DNA of 64,000 nucleotides from assembly GCF_001458215.1 (NCBI RefSeq), contig NZ_CYTW01000001.1, forward strand, positions 1,054,001 through 1,118,000. The letters are read 5' to 3'. The notes below the pieces were generated by a model. The model saw only the letters and a program-made list of their open reading frames with translations. It searched no databases and was not told the DNA's origin. Shown here piece by piece: positions 38,210 to 47,189 of this stretch (position 1 is its first letter; every line of letters begins with the position of its first letter). The position numbers and the translations under genes are program-made. This DNA comes from Shimia thalassica (GTDB lineage: Bacteria > Pseudomonadota > Alphaproteobacteria > Rhodobacterales > Rhodobacteraceae).

Positions 38210-40336
38210 ATGACCAAGAAAGAGGACTGGTCGGAACTTGCGGAAAAAGAACTCCGTGGCCGCCCGCTAGAGGATCTGACCTGGAACACGCTCGAAGGCA
38301 TTCCGGTCAAACCGCTTTATACCGCTGAAGACACTGATGGTCTTGACCACATGAACACGATGCCGGGATTTGGCCCGTTCACCCGTGGCGTCAAAGCGAC
38401 CATGTATGCAGGCCGCCCTTGGACCATTCGTCAGTACGCAGGTTTCTCGACCGCCGAAGAATCCAACGCCTTTTACCGTCGCAACCTCGCTGCGGGTCAG
38501 CAGGGTGTGTCGGTGGCCTTCGACCTTGCCACTCACCGCGGATATGACTCGGATCACCCGCGCGTCGTCGGCGATGTCGGCAAGGCCGGTGTCGCCATCG
38601 ACAGCGTCGAGGACATGAAAATCCTGTTCGATGGTATTCCGCTGGACAAGGTGTCTGTGTCGATGACCATGAACGGCGCCGTTGTGCCGATCCTCGCCAG
38701 CTTTATCGTTGCCGGTGAAGAGCAGGGGCATGACAAATCGGTGTTGGCCGGAACCATTCAGAACGACATTCTGAAAGAGTTCATGGTGCGTAACACCTAT
38801 ATCTATCCGCCCGAGCCTTCGATGAAGATCATCTCGGACATCATCGAATACACATCGAACGAGATGCCGAAATTCAACTCGATCTCGATTTCCGGCTATC
38901 ACATGCAAGAGGCAGGCGCGAACCTCGTGCAGGAACTGGCCTACACGCTGGCCGATGGTCGTGAATACGTGCGTGCTGCTATGAATGCAGGCATGGACGT
39001 GGACAAGTTTGCTGGCCGTCTGTCGTTCTTCTTTGCGATTGGCATGAACTTCTTCATGGAAGCCTCCAAGCTGCGTGCCGCACGTACGCTCTGGCACCGC
39101 GTGATGACAGAATTCGGCGCCCAGAACGAGCGTTCGAAAATGCTGCGCACCCACTGTCAGACATCGGGTGTCTCGCTGCAGGAACAAGACCCCTATAACA
39201 ACGTGATCCGTACAGCATACGAAGCCATGTCGGCTGTTCTGGGCGGGACACAATCGCTGCACACCAACGCATTGGACGAAGCGATTGCCCTGCCGACCGA
39301 CTTCTCGGCCCGTATCGCGCGAAACACACAGTTGGTTCTGCAGGAAGAAACCGGCGTGACCAACGTGGTCGATCCATTGGCTGGCTCTTACTATGTCGAA
39401 AGCCTGACCAATGACCTCATCGAAAAAGCATGGGCTTTGATGGAAGAGGTCGAGGAAATGGGCGGCATGACCAAGGCGGTTGCCTCGGGGATGCCTAAAC
39501 TGCGCATCGAAGAAAGTGCCGCAACCCGTCAGGCGATGATCGACAAAGGCGACGAAGTCATCGTTGGCGTCAACAAGTACCGCAAGGAAAAAGAAGACGT
39601 CATCGACATTCTGGATGTGGACAACGTTGCCGTGCGCGAAAGCCAGATTGCACGTCTCGAGAAGATCCGCGCAGAACGTGACAGCGCAGCTTGCGATGCG
39701 GCATTGGCAGAATTGACCCGTGTGGCCAAAGAAGGTGGCAACCTGTTGGCCGCCGCTGTTGAAGCTGCCCGTGCCCGTGCATCTGTTGGAGAAATCAGCA
39801 TGGCAATGGAAGAAGAATTCGGACGTCACCGCGCCGAAGTTAAAACGCTGGCAGGTGTCTATGGCGCTGCTTACGAAGGTGACGAAGGCTTTGCCGCGAT
39901 CCAGAAGTCGGTTGAAGACTTTGCCGAAGCCGAAGGGCGTCGTCCCCGGATGCTGGTTGTGAAAATGGGGCAGGACGGTCATGACCGTGGCGCCAAAGTA
40001 ATCGCAACAGCCTTTGCCGATATCGGCTTTGACGTGGATGTGGGTCCTTTGTTCCAGACACCGGACGAGGCCGCGCAGGATGCCGTTGACAACGACGTAC
40101 ACGTTGTAGGCATCTCGTCACAAGCTGCCGGCCACAAGACATTGGCGCCTCAGCTGATCGAAGCGTTGAAGAACAAAGATGCCGAAGACATCATCGTGAT
40201 CTGTGGCGGTGTGATCCCGCAGCAGGATTACGACTTCCTGAAAAACGCAGGCGTTAAGGCGATTTTTGGACCCGGGACAAACATTCCCGAGGCGGCGCAG
40301 GATATCCTGAATATTATCCGCGAAACACGCTCCTAA
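38210..40336 (+). CDS. scpA: Methylmalonyl-CoA mutase
   Basis: A 708-residue adenosylcobalamin-dependent mutase that turns methylmalonyl-CoA into succinyl-CoA, the last step of propionyl-CoA assimilation. The TIM-barrel substrate domain (about 1-560) has the usual [12 protein letters not shown] region near residue 46 and the MNGAVVPI strand near 156. The C-terminal B12-binding domain has [14 protein letters not shown] near 585, where the histidine is the cobalt ligand. It is a single-subunit (bacterial ScpA-like) form. AGAGGA precedes the start. No TTTGCAAA element is visible upstream, unlike pccB. Confidence 0.97.
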   Translation: MTKKEDWSELAEKELRGRPLEDLTWNTLEGIPVKPLYTAEDTDGLDHMNTMPGFGPFTRGVKATMYAGRPWTIRQYAGFSTAEESNAFYRRNLAAGQQGVSVAFDLATHRGYDSDHPRVVGDVGKAGVAIDSVEDMKILFDGIPLDKVSVSMTMNGAVVPILASFIVAGEEQGHDKSVLAGTIQNDILKEFMVRNTYIYPPEPSMKIISDIIEYTSNEMPKFNSISISGYHMQEAGANLVQELAYTLADGREYVRAAMNAGMDVDKFAGRLSFFFAIGMNFFMEASKLRAARTLWHRVMTEFGAQNERSKMLRTHCQTSGVSLQEQDPYNNVIRTAYEAMSAVLGGTQSLHTNALDEAIALPTDFSARIARNTQLVLQEETGVTNVVDPLAGSYYVESLTNDLIEKAWALMEEVEEMGGMTKAVASGMPKLRIEESAATRQAMIDKGDEVIVGVNKYRKEKEDVIDILDVDNVAVRESQIARLEKIRAERDSAACDAALAELTRVAKEGGNLLAAAVEAARARASVGEISMAMEEEFGRHRAEVKTLAGVYGAAYEGDEGFAAIQKSVEDFAEAEGRRPRMLVVKMGQDGHDRGAKVIATAFADIGFDVDVGPLFQTPDEAAQDAVDNDVHVVGISSQAAGHKTLAPQLIEALKNKDAEDIIVICGGVIPQQDYDFLKNAGVKAIFGPGTNIPEAAQDILNIIRETRS

Positions 40337-40343
40337 AACAAAA

Positions 40344-40366
40344 GCGCCGGAGGAAACCTCCGGCGC
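40344..40366 (+). terminator. Hairpin after scpA
   Basis: A perfect 10-bp stem (GCGCCGGAGG / CCTCCGGCGC) with an AAA loop, 7 bp after the scpA stop, without a T tail. It works with the second hairpin that follows. Confidence 0.7.
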
Positions 40367-40393
40367 GTGATCGTTGTATCATCGCTTTGATGG

Positions 40394-40425
40394 AAACGCG
40401 GCCCTGAAAGGGGCCGCGTTTTCTT
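40394..40425. terminator. Bidirectional terminator between scpA and nhaA
   Basis: An 11-bp stem (AAACGCGGCCC / GGGCCGCGTTT) with a T tail on the plus strand, touching the nhaA stop codon at 40424. It can end transcripts from both convergent genes. Confidence 0.85.
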
Positions 40426-41617
40426 ATGCCGCGGCTTCGGCTTTTTCGTCTTCTTCCTCTTGGGCATTGCCCGCCATGCGCAGCAAAACATACCCAAGGA
40501 TGCCGGACACCGCAGATCCGCCCAGCACACCCAGACGTACCTGATTCATCAGCTCAGGGCTGGCAAAGCTCAGACCGCCGATAAAGAGCGACATCGTAAA
40601 CCCGATCCCGGCAAGACAGGCGACGCCATAAATGTGCATCCAGTTGGCGCCATGCGGCAAACGGGCTGCGCCCACTTTCACCATGATCCAAGTCAGGCCA
40701 AACACACCGATCTGTTTGCCGAGGATCAGGCCAAGCATAATACCAAGCGGCAAAGGCTGGCTTAGCGCTTCGAGAGAAATATCCCCCAGAACAACCCCCG
40801 CGTTTGCAAAAGCAAAGACCGGCACGATGAAGAAGTAAACGTAAGGTTCAAGCCCGTGTTCGATCCGGTGCAAGGGCGATTTGCCCCAACGGTCATACAA
40901 GGGAATGAAGAACGCCAGAACAACGCCCGCAAGTGTGGCATGAACGCCGGACTTCAACACCAGCACCCAAAGCACAATACCGACAAGCACAAACGGCGCC
41001 GTGCGGTGGATGCGTGCGCGATTCATAAGGAACAAGATAATCAGCGGAACAATCGCCATGACCAGAAAGTTAACCTTCAGGTCTGCCGTATAGAACAGGG
41101 CGATGATGATGATGGCACCGATGTCATCCAGAATGGCCAGCGTCAGCAGGAAGACCTTGAGCGAAGCAGGGGCCCGCGTGCCAACAAGGGCAAGGATACC
41201 CAGCGCAAAAGCGATATCCGTCGCTGCGGGAATAGCCCAGCCAGACAGGGTTTCTGGGCTGTCCCAGTTGAGATAGGCAAAGATCATGGCCGGCACTGCC
41301 ATGCCGCCAATGGCCGCTGCACCGGGCAAGATGACATCGCGCGGGTTCTTTAGCTTGCCCTCAAGAAACTCGCGCTTCAATTCGAGACCGATCAGGAAGA
41401 AAAACACGGCCATCAGACCGTCGTTGATCCAAAGCACCATTGGCTTTTCGATGCCTTTGCCATTCATGGTAATGGCACCCATCGTGTCGAGGATGAAATT
41501 GTAGGTCGAAGACATGGGAGAGTTGGCGACAATCATGGCCAACGCCGCGGCCAGCATCAACATGATGCCCCCCGCTGCTTCGTGTTTGAAAAATCGATCT
41601 ATGGCGGCGCTGAGCAT
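40424..41617 (-). CDS. nhaA: Na+/H+ antiporter NhaA
   Basis: A 397-residue, 12-TM antiporter that exports Na+ for H+ and is pH-regulated. The essential aspartate pair lies in LAILDDIGAI near residue 164, equivalent to E. coli Asp163/Asp164. Other family motifs include FFFLIGLELKREFLEGKL near 75 and IPAATDIAFALG near 131. Normal length. Expected in a marine bacterium. Monocistronic. Confidence 0.97.
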   Translation of the reverse strand: MLSAAIDRFFKHEAAGGIMLMLAAALAMIVANSPMSSTYNFILDTMGAITMNGKGIEKPMVLWINDGLMAVFFFLIGLELKREFLEGKLKNPRDVILPGAAAIGGMAVPAMIFAYLNWDSPETLSGWAIPAATDIAFALGILALVGTRAPASLKVFLLTLAILDDIGAIIIIALFYTADLKVNFLVMAIVPLIILFLMNRARIHRTAPFVLVGIVLWVLVLKSGVHATLAGVVLAFFIPLYDRWGKSPLHRIEHGLEPYVYFFIVPVFAFANAGVVLGDISLEALSQPLPLGIMLGLILGKQIGVFGLTWIMVKVGAARLPHGANWMHIYGVACLAGIGFTMSLFIGGLSFASPELMNQVRLGVLGGSAVSGILGYVLLRMAGNAQEEEDEKAEAAA

Positions 41618-41698
41618 TTCAATTCCTGTAAACTAAGGTCATCATATGCAAGATGGGGTTCTTGCTCTGACTGACAATACCAATAATTGGGGATTTGT

Positions 41699-42304
41699 AT
41701 GCAATTTGATCACCTTGCTGTGGCTGGCGAGACACTTCAGGCCGCAGTGTCACATGTTGAGGACGCACTTGGGGTCAAAATGGCCCCCGGAGGGGTGCAT
41801 GACCACTTTGGCACGCATAATCAATTGATCGGTTTGGCGGATGGATTGTACCTTGAGGCCATCGCGATCAACCCGAGTGTGCCCGCGCTGTCGTATCCGC
41901 GGTGGTTCGATCTGGATCGATTCCATGGTCAGCCGCGTATTTCGAACTGGATTTGCCGCGTGCCCGACATGATTGCCGCACTTGCGGACCTTCCCGACGG
42001 GGCAGGGACACCTGTTTCCCTGAAGCGCGGGGATTTGCGTTGGCAGATGGCCGTGCCCGCCAGTGGTATCCTGCCCTGCGACGGGGCCTTTCCAGCAATC
42101 ATCGAATGGCAGGTGCCGACACCCCCCGGAGAAACTCTCGCGGCCTCGGGATGCAGTCTGACCCGTCTGGAGATTTCGCATCCGGAGGCCCGTTGGCTCG
42201 AAAAGGTCGTGCCCCTAAAAGACGATCGCGTTGTCTTTGCTTCGGGTGATCCTGACATGCGCGCGACTTTTGATACCCCGCACGGGCGCAGGGAATTGTC
42301 ATGA
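41699..42304 (+). CDS. VOC/glyoxalase-like domain protein
   Basis: A 201-residue protein of the glyoxalase-like (VOC) superfamily. It starts MQFDHLAVAGETL, typical of the first beta-alpha unit, and has HFGTHNQLIGLADGLYLEAI near residue 37. The ATG at 41699 has a GGGGA ribosome site. The role is not known. The stop overlaps the acetyltransferase start (ATGA), so the two are probably co-translated. Confidence 0.83.
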   Translation: MQFDHLAVAGETLQAAVSHVEDALGVKMAPGGVHDHFGTHNQLIGLADGLYLEAIAINPSVPALSYPRWFDLDRFHGQPRISNWICRVPDMIAALADLPDGAGTPVSLKRGDLRWQMAVPASGILPCDGAFPAIIEWQVPTPPGETLAASGCSLTRLEISHPEARWLEKVVPLKDDRVVFASGDPDMRATFDTPHGRRELS

Positions 42305-42783
42305 TCACCGTACGCCCGGGCAGTCGCGACGATGCTGTGGCGGTGTCCGATATCTGGAACCGGGAAATTCGCGAAGGCGTCAGCACCTTCAATTCCATCG
42401 AGAAATCTCGTGCGGAAGTCGAAGACCTGATCGAGGCGGCAGGAGATACCTTTCTGGTCGCCTTTGAAGAGGACAGGCTTCTTGGATTTGTCACCTATGG
42501 CCAGTTTCGCGGCGGGGTTGGATATGCTCATAGCATGGAACACACCATCCATCTTGCTGGGGTGGCCCGTGGCAAAGGCGTGGGGCGCCTGCTGATGGAG
42601 CGTATAGAAGACGTTGCCCGCAAAAAGAATGTGCACAGCTTGATTGCCGGAATCGCGGGTGAGAACGAAGCCGGGGTCGCCTTTCATGGTGCGTTGGGTT
42701 TTGTTCACGTGGCACGGGTGCCCGAAGTCGGGCGAAAATTCGGGCGGTGGATGGATTTGATCCTGATGCAGAAAATTCTGTGA
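42301..42783 (+). CDS. GNAT acetyltransferase (phosphinothricin acetyltransferase-like)
   Basis: A 160-residue GNAT N-acetyltransferase. Acetyl-CoA-binding motif A is VARGKGVGRLLMERIEDVA near residue 82. The N-terminus (VRPGSRDDAVAVSDIWNREIREGVSTF) resembles the Pat/YncA group that acetylates phosphinothricin or methionine sulphone-like amino acids. The true substrate is unknown. Translationally coupled to the VOC gene. Confidence 0.88.
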   Translation: MITVRPGSRDDAVAVSDIWNREIREGVSTFNSIEKSRAEVEDLIEAAGDTFLVAFEEDRLLGFVTYGQFRGGVGYAHSMEHTIHLAGVARGKGVGRLLMERIEDVARKKNVHSLIAGIAGENEAGVAFHGALGFVHVARVPEVGRKFGRWMDLILMQKIL

Positions 42784-42825
42784 TGCAGCACTGACATTGC
42801 TGCGGTTGCGCGATAGGATACCTTC

Positions 42826-43506
42826 ATGTCGATCTGGACCCGTATAAGTGATGCTGTTTCCGCACTCGCCAGTGGCGAGAGCCTTGCAACCGTTTTCGAT
42901 AAACTGCGCACGCCACCCGAGCGTTCCGTGGCCTTTGCCATCGCGGTGGTTGCTTTGGGTGCGAAAATGGCCAAGGCCGATGGTCTTGTGACTCGTGACG
43001 AGGTCACGGCATTTCGCGAAGTCTTTCAGATTGCGCGCGCTGACGAAGAAGGCGCCGCGCGTGTCTTTAACCTTGCCCGACAGGACGTTGCCGGATTTGA
43101 AGAATATGCGTGGCGCATCAAAGGTCTGTTTCAACAGGACCACATCAGCTTTTGTGATTTGATGGAAGGTCTGTTCCACATCGCACTGGCCGATGGAGAG
43201 TATCACGAAAACGAAGACGTTTTCCTTGCGCGTGTGGCCGAAATCTTCGGCATGACAGATATTGAGTTTAAAGCGCTGCGGTCTCGATTTGTGCCCGAGG
43301 CAGAGCATGATCCCTATACTATTCTGGGGGTCACACCGGACATGTCCATCGCTGAAATCCGCAAGGTCTGGCGCCGTCTGGTGCGCGAAACCCACCCCGA
43401 CAGCATGATGGCACGGGGCGTGCCCGAGGAAGCCATCCGTCTTGCCGAAAAACGGCTGATCGACATCAATCAGGCGTGGGATGAAATCAACGAGGCCGCC
43501 GCCTGA
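42826..43506 (+). CDS. TerB-DnaJ co-chaperone (DjlA-like)
   Basis: A 226-residue protein with an N-terminal TerB-type helical domain (about 10-155; VALGAKMAKADGLVTRDEV and HIALADGEYHENE) and a C-terminal J domain (about 162-226). The HPD motif is in THPDSMMARG near residue 191. It resembles DjlA but lacks the N-terminal membrane anchor, so it is probably cytoplasmic. J domains stimulate DnaK. The stop overlaps the next start by one base. Confidence 0.9.
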   Translation: MSIWTRISDAVSALASGESLATVFDKLRTPPERSVAFAIAVVALGAKMAKADGLVTRDEVTAFREVFQIARADEEGAARVFNLARQDVAGFEEYAWRIKGLFQQDHISFCDLMEGLFHIALADGEYHENEDVFLARVAEIFGMTDIEFKALRSRFVPEAEHDPYTILGVTPDMSIAEIRKVWRRLVRETHPDSMMARGVPEEAIRLAEKRLIDINQAWDEINEAAA

Positions 43507-44531
43507 TGCGCATCGCCACGTATAACGTGGAGTGGTTTACAAACCTGTTTGACGAGCAAGATCATCTATTGATGGATGACGGATGGTCCGGCCGGCAGGA
43601 TGTGACCCGCGCCCAACAGATCGAGGCCTTGGGCATCGTTTTCACGTCTCTCGATGCGGATGCGATCATGGTGATCGAGGCGCCGGATCAAAACAAGAAA
43701 CGCTCTACCGTCAAGGCGCTCGAGGCGTTTGCCGCTGCATTTCGGTTGCGCACGCGAAAAGCGGTCATCGGTTTTGCCAATGACACGCAGCAGGAAATTG
43801 CGTTCCTTTACGACCCTGATGTGATGACCGTCGAGCATGATCCGCTTGGACACGAAACCGGCAAAAAGGGGGCGGGGGACTCTCCGCGCTTTGACGGTGT
43901 GTTCCGGATAGATCTGGACGTGGACGCGACCGAAGACATGGTGCGGTTTTCAAAACCTCCGCTAGAGCTTTCGGTGACGACATCTGATGGCAAGAAGCTG
44001 CGGTTGATCGGGGTACACCTGAAATCAAAGGCACCGCACGGGGCCCGCAACCGAGACGAAGTCATGCGCCTGTCGATTGCCAACCGCCGCAAGCAGTTGG
44101 CTCAGGCAATTTGGTTGCGACAGCGCATAGAAACACATCTTGAATCGGGTGATTCAGTTATCGTGCTTGGGGATTTGAACGACGGTCCCGGTCTTGATGA
44201 ATACGAAAACCTGTTTGGGCGGTCTTCTGTGGAAATCGTGATGGGCGAGGACGGCGTCAATTGTCTTTATGACCCGCATGCCAGACGGGCCCTGCAAACT
44301 CGGTTGGGGGCCACGGTCACAACCTCGCGGTTTTTTCTGGCCTCCAAAAAACGGTACCTGCAGGCGCTTCTTGACTATGTGATGGTGTCTTCCGACCTGC
44401 GCCCCAAGGCCGATAGTTGGCGGATTTGGCATCCGTTCGACGATGTGGATTGCTGGTCGGTCCCTGAATTGCGCGAAGCTTTGCTCACCGCGTCCGATCA
44501 TTTTCCGGTCTCTTTGGATATCGACCTTTAA
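43506..44531 (+). CDS. Endonuclease/exonuclease/phosphatase-family protein
   Basis: A 341-residue EEP-fold hydrolase. It starts MRIATYNVEWF, the first EEP motif, and has the acidic and His residues in IEAPDQN, IGVHLKSKAPHG near residue 163, LGDLNDGPG near 220, and the closing SDHFPVSLDI. There is no signal peptide. It could be a nuclease or a phosphoesterase; family-level call only. Confidence 0.87.
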   Translation: MRIATYNVEWFTNLFDEQDHLLMDDGWSGRQDVTRAQQIEALGIVFTSLDADAIMVIEAPDQNKKRSTVKALEAFAAAFRLRTRKAVIGFANDTQQEIAFLYDPDVMTVEHDPLGHETGKKGAGDSPRFDGVFRIDLDVDATEDMVRFSKPPLELSVTTSDGKKLRLIGVHLKSKAPHGARNRDEVMRLSIANRRKQLAQAIWLRQRIETHLESGDSVIVLGDLNDGPGLDEYENLFGRSSVEIVMGEDGVNCLYDPHARRALQTRLGATVTTSRFFLASKKRYLQALLDYVMVSSDLRPKADSWRIWHPFDDVDCWSVPELREALLTASDHFPVSLDIDL

Positions 44532-44562
44532 ATGTGGGTCAGGCCTTCCTAGATGAGGGGGC

Positions 44563-44943
44563 ATGAAGAACATGAAGAACATATCCGTCCTACAGACATT
44601 CGCCCTTTTCGCTGCGTTGATCGTGGCCCTGTTTGCCGTGCCTGTGCGCGCCGAAGAGACCACGGAAGACGATGGCCTGAGCCTGATGGAAGAGGGCATG
44701 CTCTTGTTTTTCGAGGGGCTTCAACAAGAGATGGAGCCGGCAATGGATGGCCTGCGCAGCTGGATGGACGAGGCAGAGCCCGCATTGCGCGATTTTGCGT
44801 TGCAAATGGGGCCAGCTCTGAATGATCTGATGGATCAGGTCGACGATTGGAGCGCGTATCACCCTCCAGAAGTTCTTCCGAATGGCGACATCATTATCCG
44901 TCGCAAGGCTGATGAACCCGCCGCTGGTGAAACAGACATTTGA
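44563..44943 (+). CDS. Exported acidic hypothetical protein
   Basis: A 126-residue protein with an N-terminal signal peptide (TFALFAALIVALFAVPVRA, cleavage near 30). The mature part is acidic and helical, with repeated short motifs (EEGMLLFFEGLQQEMEPAMDGLRSWMDEAEPALRDF), ending PNGDIIIRRKAD. It looks like a small periplasmic helical protein. I do not recognise a family. The start at 44563 is adjacent to a GAGGGG site; ATG at 44572 is an alternative. Confidence 0.75.
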   Translation: MKNMKNISVLQTFALFAALIVALFAVPVRAEETTEDDGLSLMEEGMLLFFEGLQQEMEPAMDGLRSWMDEAEPALRDFALQMGPALNDLMDQVDDWSAYHPPEVLPNGDIIIRRKADEPAAGETDI

Positions 44944-45327
44944 TCCTGCACGAAAATGCATTGCATGCCTCTTTGCAGAGGTTTGCAGATCCAGTGTGTT
45001 GAGCAATGTTTGTTTTGAGCTCAAACTGACCAATGCTGCAATCAGCACGAACTGGTGGTAGGGGCGGAGAGCGGACCTTCGCTGCTGATAGCGGCAAGGG
45101 CGACTATGCGAGGCAAAGCTACCACTGGGTCATCGATACTAAAGTAGACCTTTCAGCCAATACCAGACATTGGTCCAAGCTGCATTTAGTGATCGTTTAC
45201 AGGCATTTATGAATGCCTTTCAGGCTTGCAAAAGCCCATACTGGCAACTTTTGCTTCCCGTCAGGGGTGAATTTGATACTTTGGTGCATATTACATGTCT
45301 ATTTTCGTTTTAGAGATTCGAGTGTCC
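44944..45327. other. 384-bp intergenic pocket
   Basis: No gene seen. The sequence is less G+C-rich than its surroundings. It contains an 11-bp element CGGACCTTCGC at 45072-45082 whose reverse complement recurs at 47054-47064 beyond the RTX gene. The right part should hold the promoter of the BspA/RTX gene, but no clear boxes were recognised. Confidence 0.5.
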
Positions 45328-46962
45328 ATGCCCACAGCCCCTTCAACTGACCTGAGCTACTATTTTGGTACCACTGGCTACCAGAGTGTCTCTTTCAACA
45401 TTCCTTCTGACCTGGGAGATTGGGATACCAGCAGCGTCACGACGCTGCAGGGATTTGCCAGATACAACCCTACATTCAACCATGATATCAGCAATTGGGA
45501 TACGGGCAGCGTCACGGATATGAGCTTGATGTTCTATCGCACTGATGCCTTCAACCAGGATATCGGCGGGTGGGATACGGGCAGCGTCACGGATATGAGC
45601 AGGATGTTCTATCTCACTGAAGCCTTCAACCAGGATATCGGCGGTTGGGACACGGGCAGCGTCACGCATATGAATAGTATGTTCGCCCGCACTGATGCTT
45701 TCAACCAGGATATCGGCGGGTGGGATACGGGCAGCGTTACAGTTATGCGTGGTATGTTCTATCTTGCTGAAGCCTTCAACCAGGATATCGGCGGGTGGGA
45801 CACGGGCAGCGTTACGGACATGAGTGAGATGTTCATTGGCGCAGATGCCTTCAACCAGGACATTGGCGCATGGGACACGGGTAACGTCACGGGGATGAGA
45901 GCAATGTTCCAATACACCCTTGCCTTCGATCAGGATTTGGGTGGATGGGATATCTCGGCATTGCAGGTTGCAAACTCGATGTTTGCAAATTCTGGCATGA
46001 GCATCGCCAATTTTGACGCAACGCTTGCGGGGTGGGCGCGGCTGGAGTCAGGTGAGACCGCCATTCCAACCGACATTTCTCTTGGCGACGCGCAAGGCAT
46101 CTTTTACAGCAACGTAGAGGCCTATTCGACCCTGACCGAGACATATGGCTGGACGATCAATGCCACGCGCGTGGCCCCTGTGACCTCTCTGAGCGAAGGG
46201 GCTGATGTGGTCGATCTGTCCGCCGAAACCAGAAGTACACGCACCGCAGGAATGTCTGGTAACGACGACATAATTGGCAGCGCTCACGCGGATGCAGTCT
46301 TTGGCGAAACCGGCCACGACACGATCCAGGGTGGGCTGGGTAACGACACACTCAATGGCGGTTATGGCGACGACAATCTGTTCGGCGCGTTGAACGGCAC
46401 TGATATTGAGGGAGACTTGGCAGATTTGATCTTTTCCGGGCGGGGCGACGATTATGTCGACGGCGGCCACGGTAATGACGAACTGCGAGGGGACGCAGGT
46501 CATGACACCATCCTGGGCGGTTTTGGTGCGGATACGCTCATTGGTGGTGAAGGCGTTGATGTCCTGGGCGGTGAGGCTTTGGGCGACTTGCTTTTCGGCG
46601 GGGCTGGCGCAGATTTCATTAATGGCGGCTTTGGTCATGACCGCATGAATGGTGGTGAGGGGGCGGATAGGTTCTTCCACCTTGGGATCGCTGACCATGG
46701 CTCTGATTGGGTTCAGGATTACAACGCAACCCAAGGCGATGTACTTCAGTTCGGCATTGCAATGGCAACAGCCAGCCAGTTCCAAGTGAACACCACCCAC
46801 ACCGCCAACGCATCTGGTGAGCGATCCGGTGACGACGACATAGAAGAAGCTTTCGTGATCTACCGCCCCACGGGCCAGATACTCTGGGCGCTTGTAGATG
46901 GCGCAGGGCAGTCCGAAATCACCTTGCAAATCGCAGGCGTGAATTACGACCTATTGGCCTGA
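45328..46962 (+). CDS. BspA-type repeat / RTX surface or secreted protein
   Basis: A 544-residue protein with two parts. The N-terminal half (about 30-225) holds seven to eight BspA-like (DUF285) repeats of 25 residues, core [17 protein letters not shown]. The middle (about 300-440) has RTX Ca2+-binding nonapeptides of GGxGxDxLxGG type ([29 protein letters not shown]). The C-terminal 95 residues (from [17 protein letters not shown] to DLLA) match the end of the fasciclin/RTX protein at 54988. There is no N-terminal signal, as expected for type I secretion. No ABC/HlyD exporter is adjacent. The ATG at 45328 was preferred over 45295; neither has a strong ribosome site. Confidence 0.9.
   Translation: MPTAPSTDLSYYFGTTGYQSVSFNIPSDLGDWDTSSVTTLQGFARYNPTFNHDISNWDTGSVTDMSLMFYRTDAFNQDIGGWDTGSVTDMSRMFYLTEAFNQDIGGWDTGSVTHMNSMFARTDAFNQDIGGWDTGSVTVMRGMFYLAEAFNQDIGGWDTGSVTDMSEMFIGADAFNQDIGAWDTGNVTGMRAMFQYTLAFDQDLGGWDISALQVANSMFANSGMSIANFDATLAGWARLESGETAIPTDISLGDAQGIFYSNVEAYSTLTETYGWTINATRVAPVTSLSEGADVVDLSAETRSTRTAGMSGNDDIIGSAHADAVFGETGHDTIQGGLGNDTLNGGYGDDNLFGALNGTDIEGDLADLIFSGRGDDYVDGGHGNDELRGDAGHDTILGGFGADTLIGGEGVDVLGGEALGDLLFGGAGADFINGGFGHDRMNGGEGADRFFHLGIADHGSDWVQDYNATQGDVLQFGIAMATASQFQVNTTHTANASGERSGDDDIEEAFVIYRPTGQILWALVDGAGQSEITLQIAGVNYDLLA
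45421..45995 (+). repeat. Tandem 75-bp coding repeats (BspA units)
   Basis: The core TGGGATACGGGCAGCGTCAC (with small changes) recurs at 45421, 45496, 45571, 45646, 45721, 45796, 45871 and, weaker, 45946, exactly 75 bp apart. Central copies are nearly identical in DNA, including synonymous positions, which points to recent expansion. Confidence 0.92.
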
Positions 46963-47143
46963 TTTATTCGGCGAAACTCGGAGGAGAGTTGGTGGATCTC
47001 TAAGCTTTGCAAAGCCTACTTCTATCGCTTTTCTGCCGTTTGTGGTCTTTACGGCGAAGGTCCGGTTTGGGCCGTTAGGTGAAAGGTCCGCAATGTCCGC
47101 ATAGCCGCCGTTGAGAAACAAAACGTCTGTTACGCCGCGTGAT

Positions 47144-47162
47144 GTGTTTTACTTTAAAACAC
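47144..47162. terminator. Hairpin between the RTX gene and ppx
   Basis: A perfect 8-bp AT-rich stem (GTGTTTTA / TAAAACAC) with a CTT loop in the 227-bp gap between the convergent RTX and ppx genes. Weak as a terminator. Confidence 0.4.
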
Positions 47163-47189
47163 TTCCGGCAAGAGGCTTGGTGGCGGTGC

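Noticed and set aside
38267..40102. 611-codon minus-strand frame inside scpA
   Set aside because: Product is histidine- and cysteine-rich with no domain; the mutase on the plus strand explains the region.
41929..43395. 488-codon minus-strand frame across the VOC, GNAT and TerB-DnaJ genes
   Set aside because: It spans three well-supported plus-strand genes and shows no motif.
45295..45327. Upstream start for the BspA/RTX protein
   Set aside because: Kept as an alternative only; no ribosome site, and the added residues look unrelated to the domain.
44944..45327. Possible tRNA or small RNA in the low-coding gap
   Set aside because: No cloverleaf, T-loop consensus or terminator recognised.
45421..45995. 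CRISPR-like array because of regular spacing
   Set aside because: The 75-bp periodicity is inside a protein frame and encodes 25-residue BspA repeats; there are no unique spacers.
46048..46929. 293-codon minus-strand frame inside the RTX gene
   Set aside because: Antisense product of glycine/aspartate repeats; no independent support.
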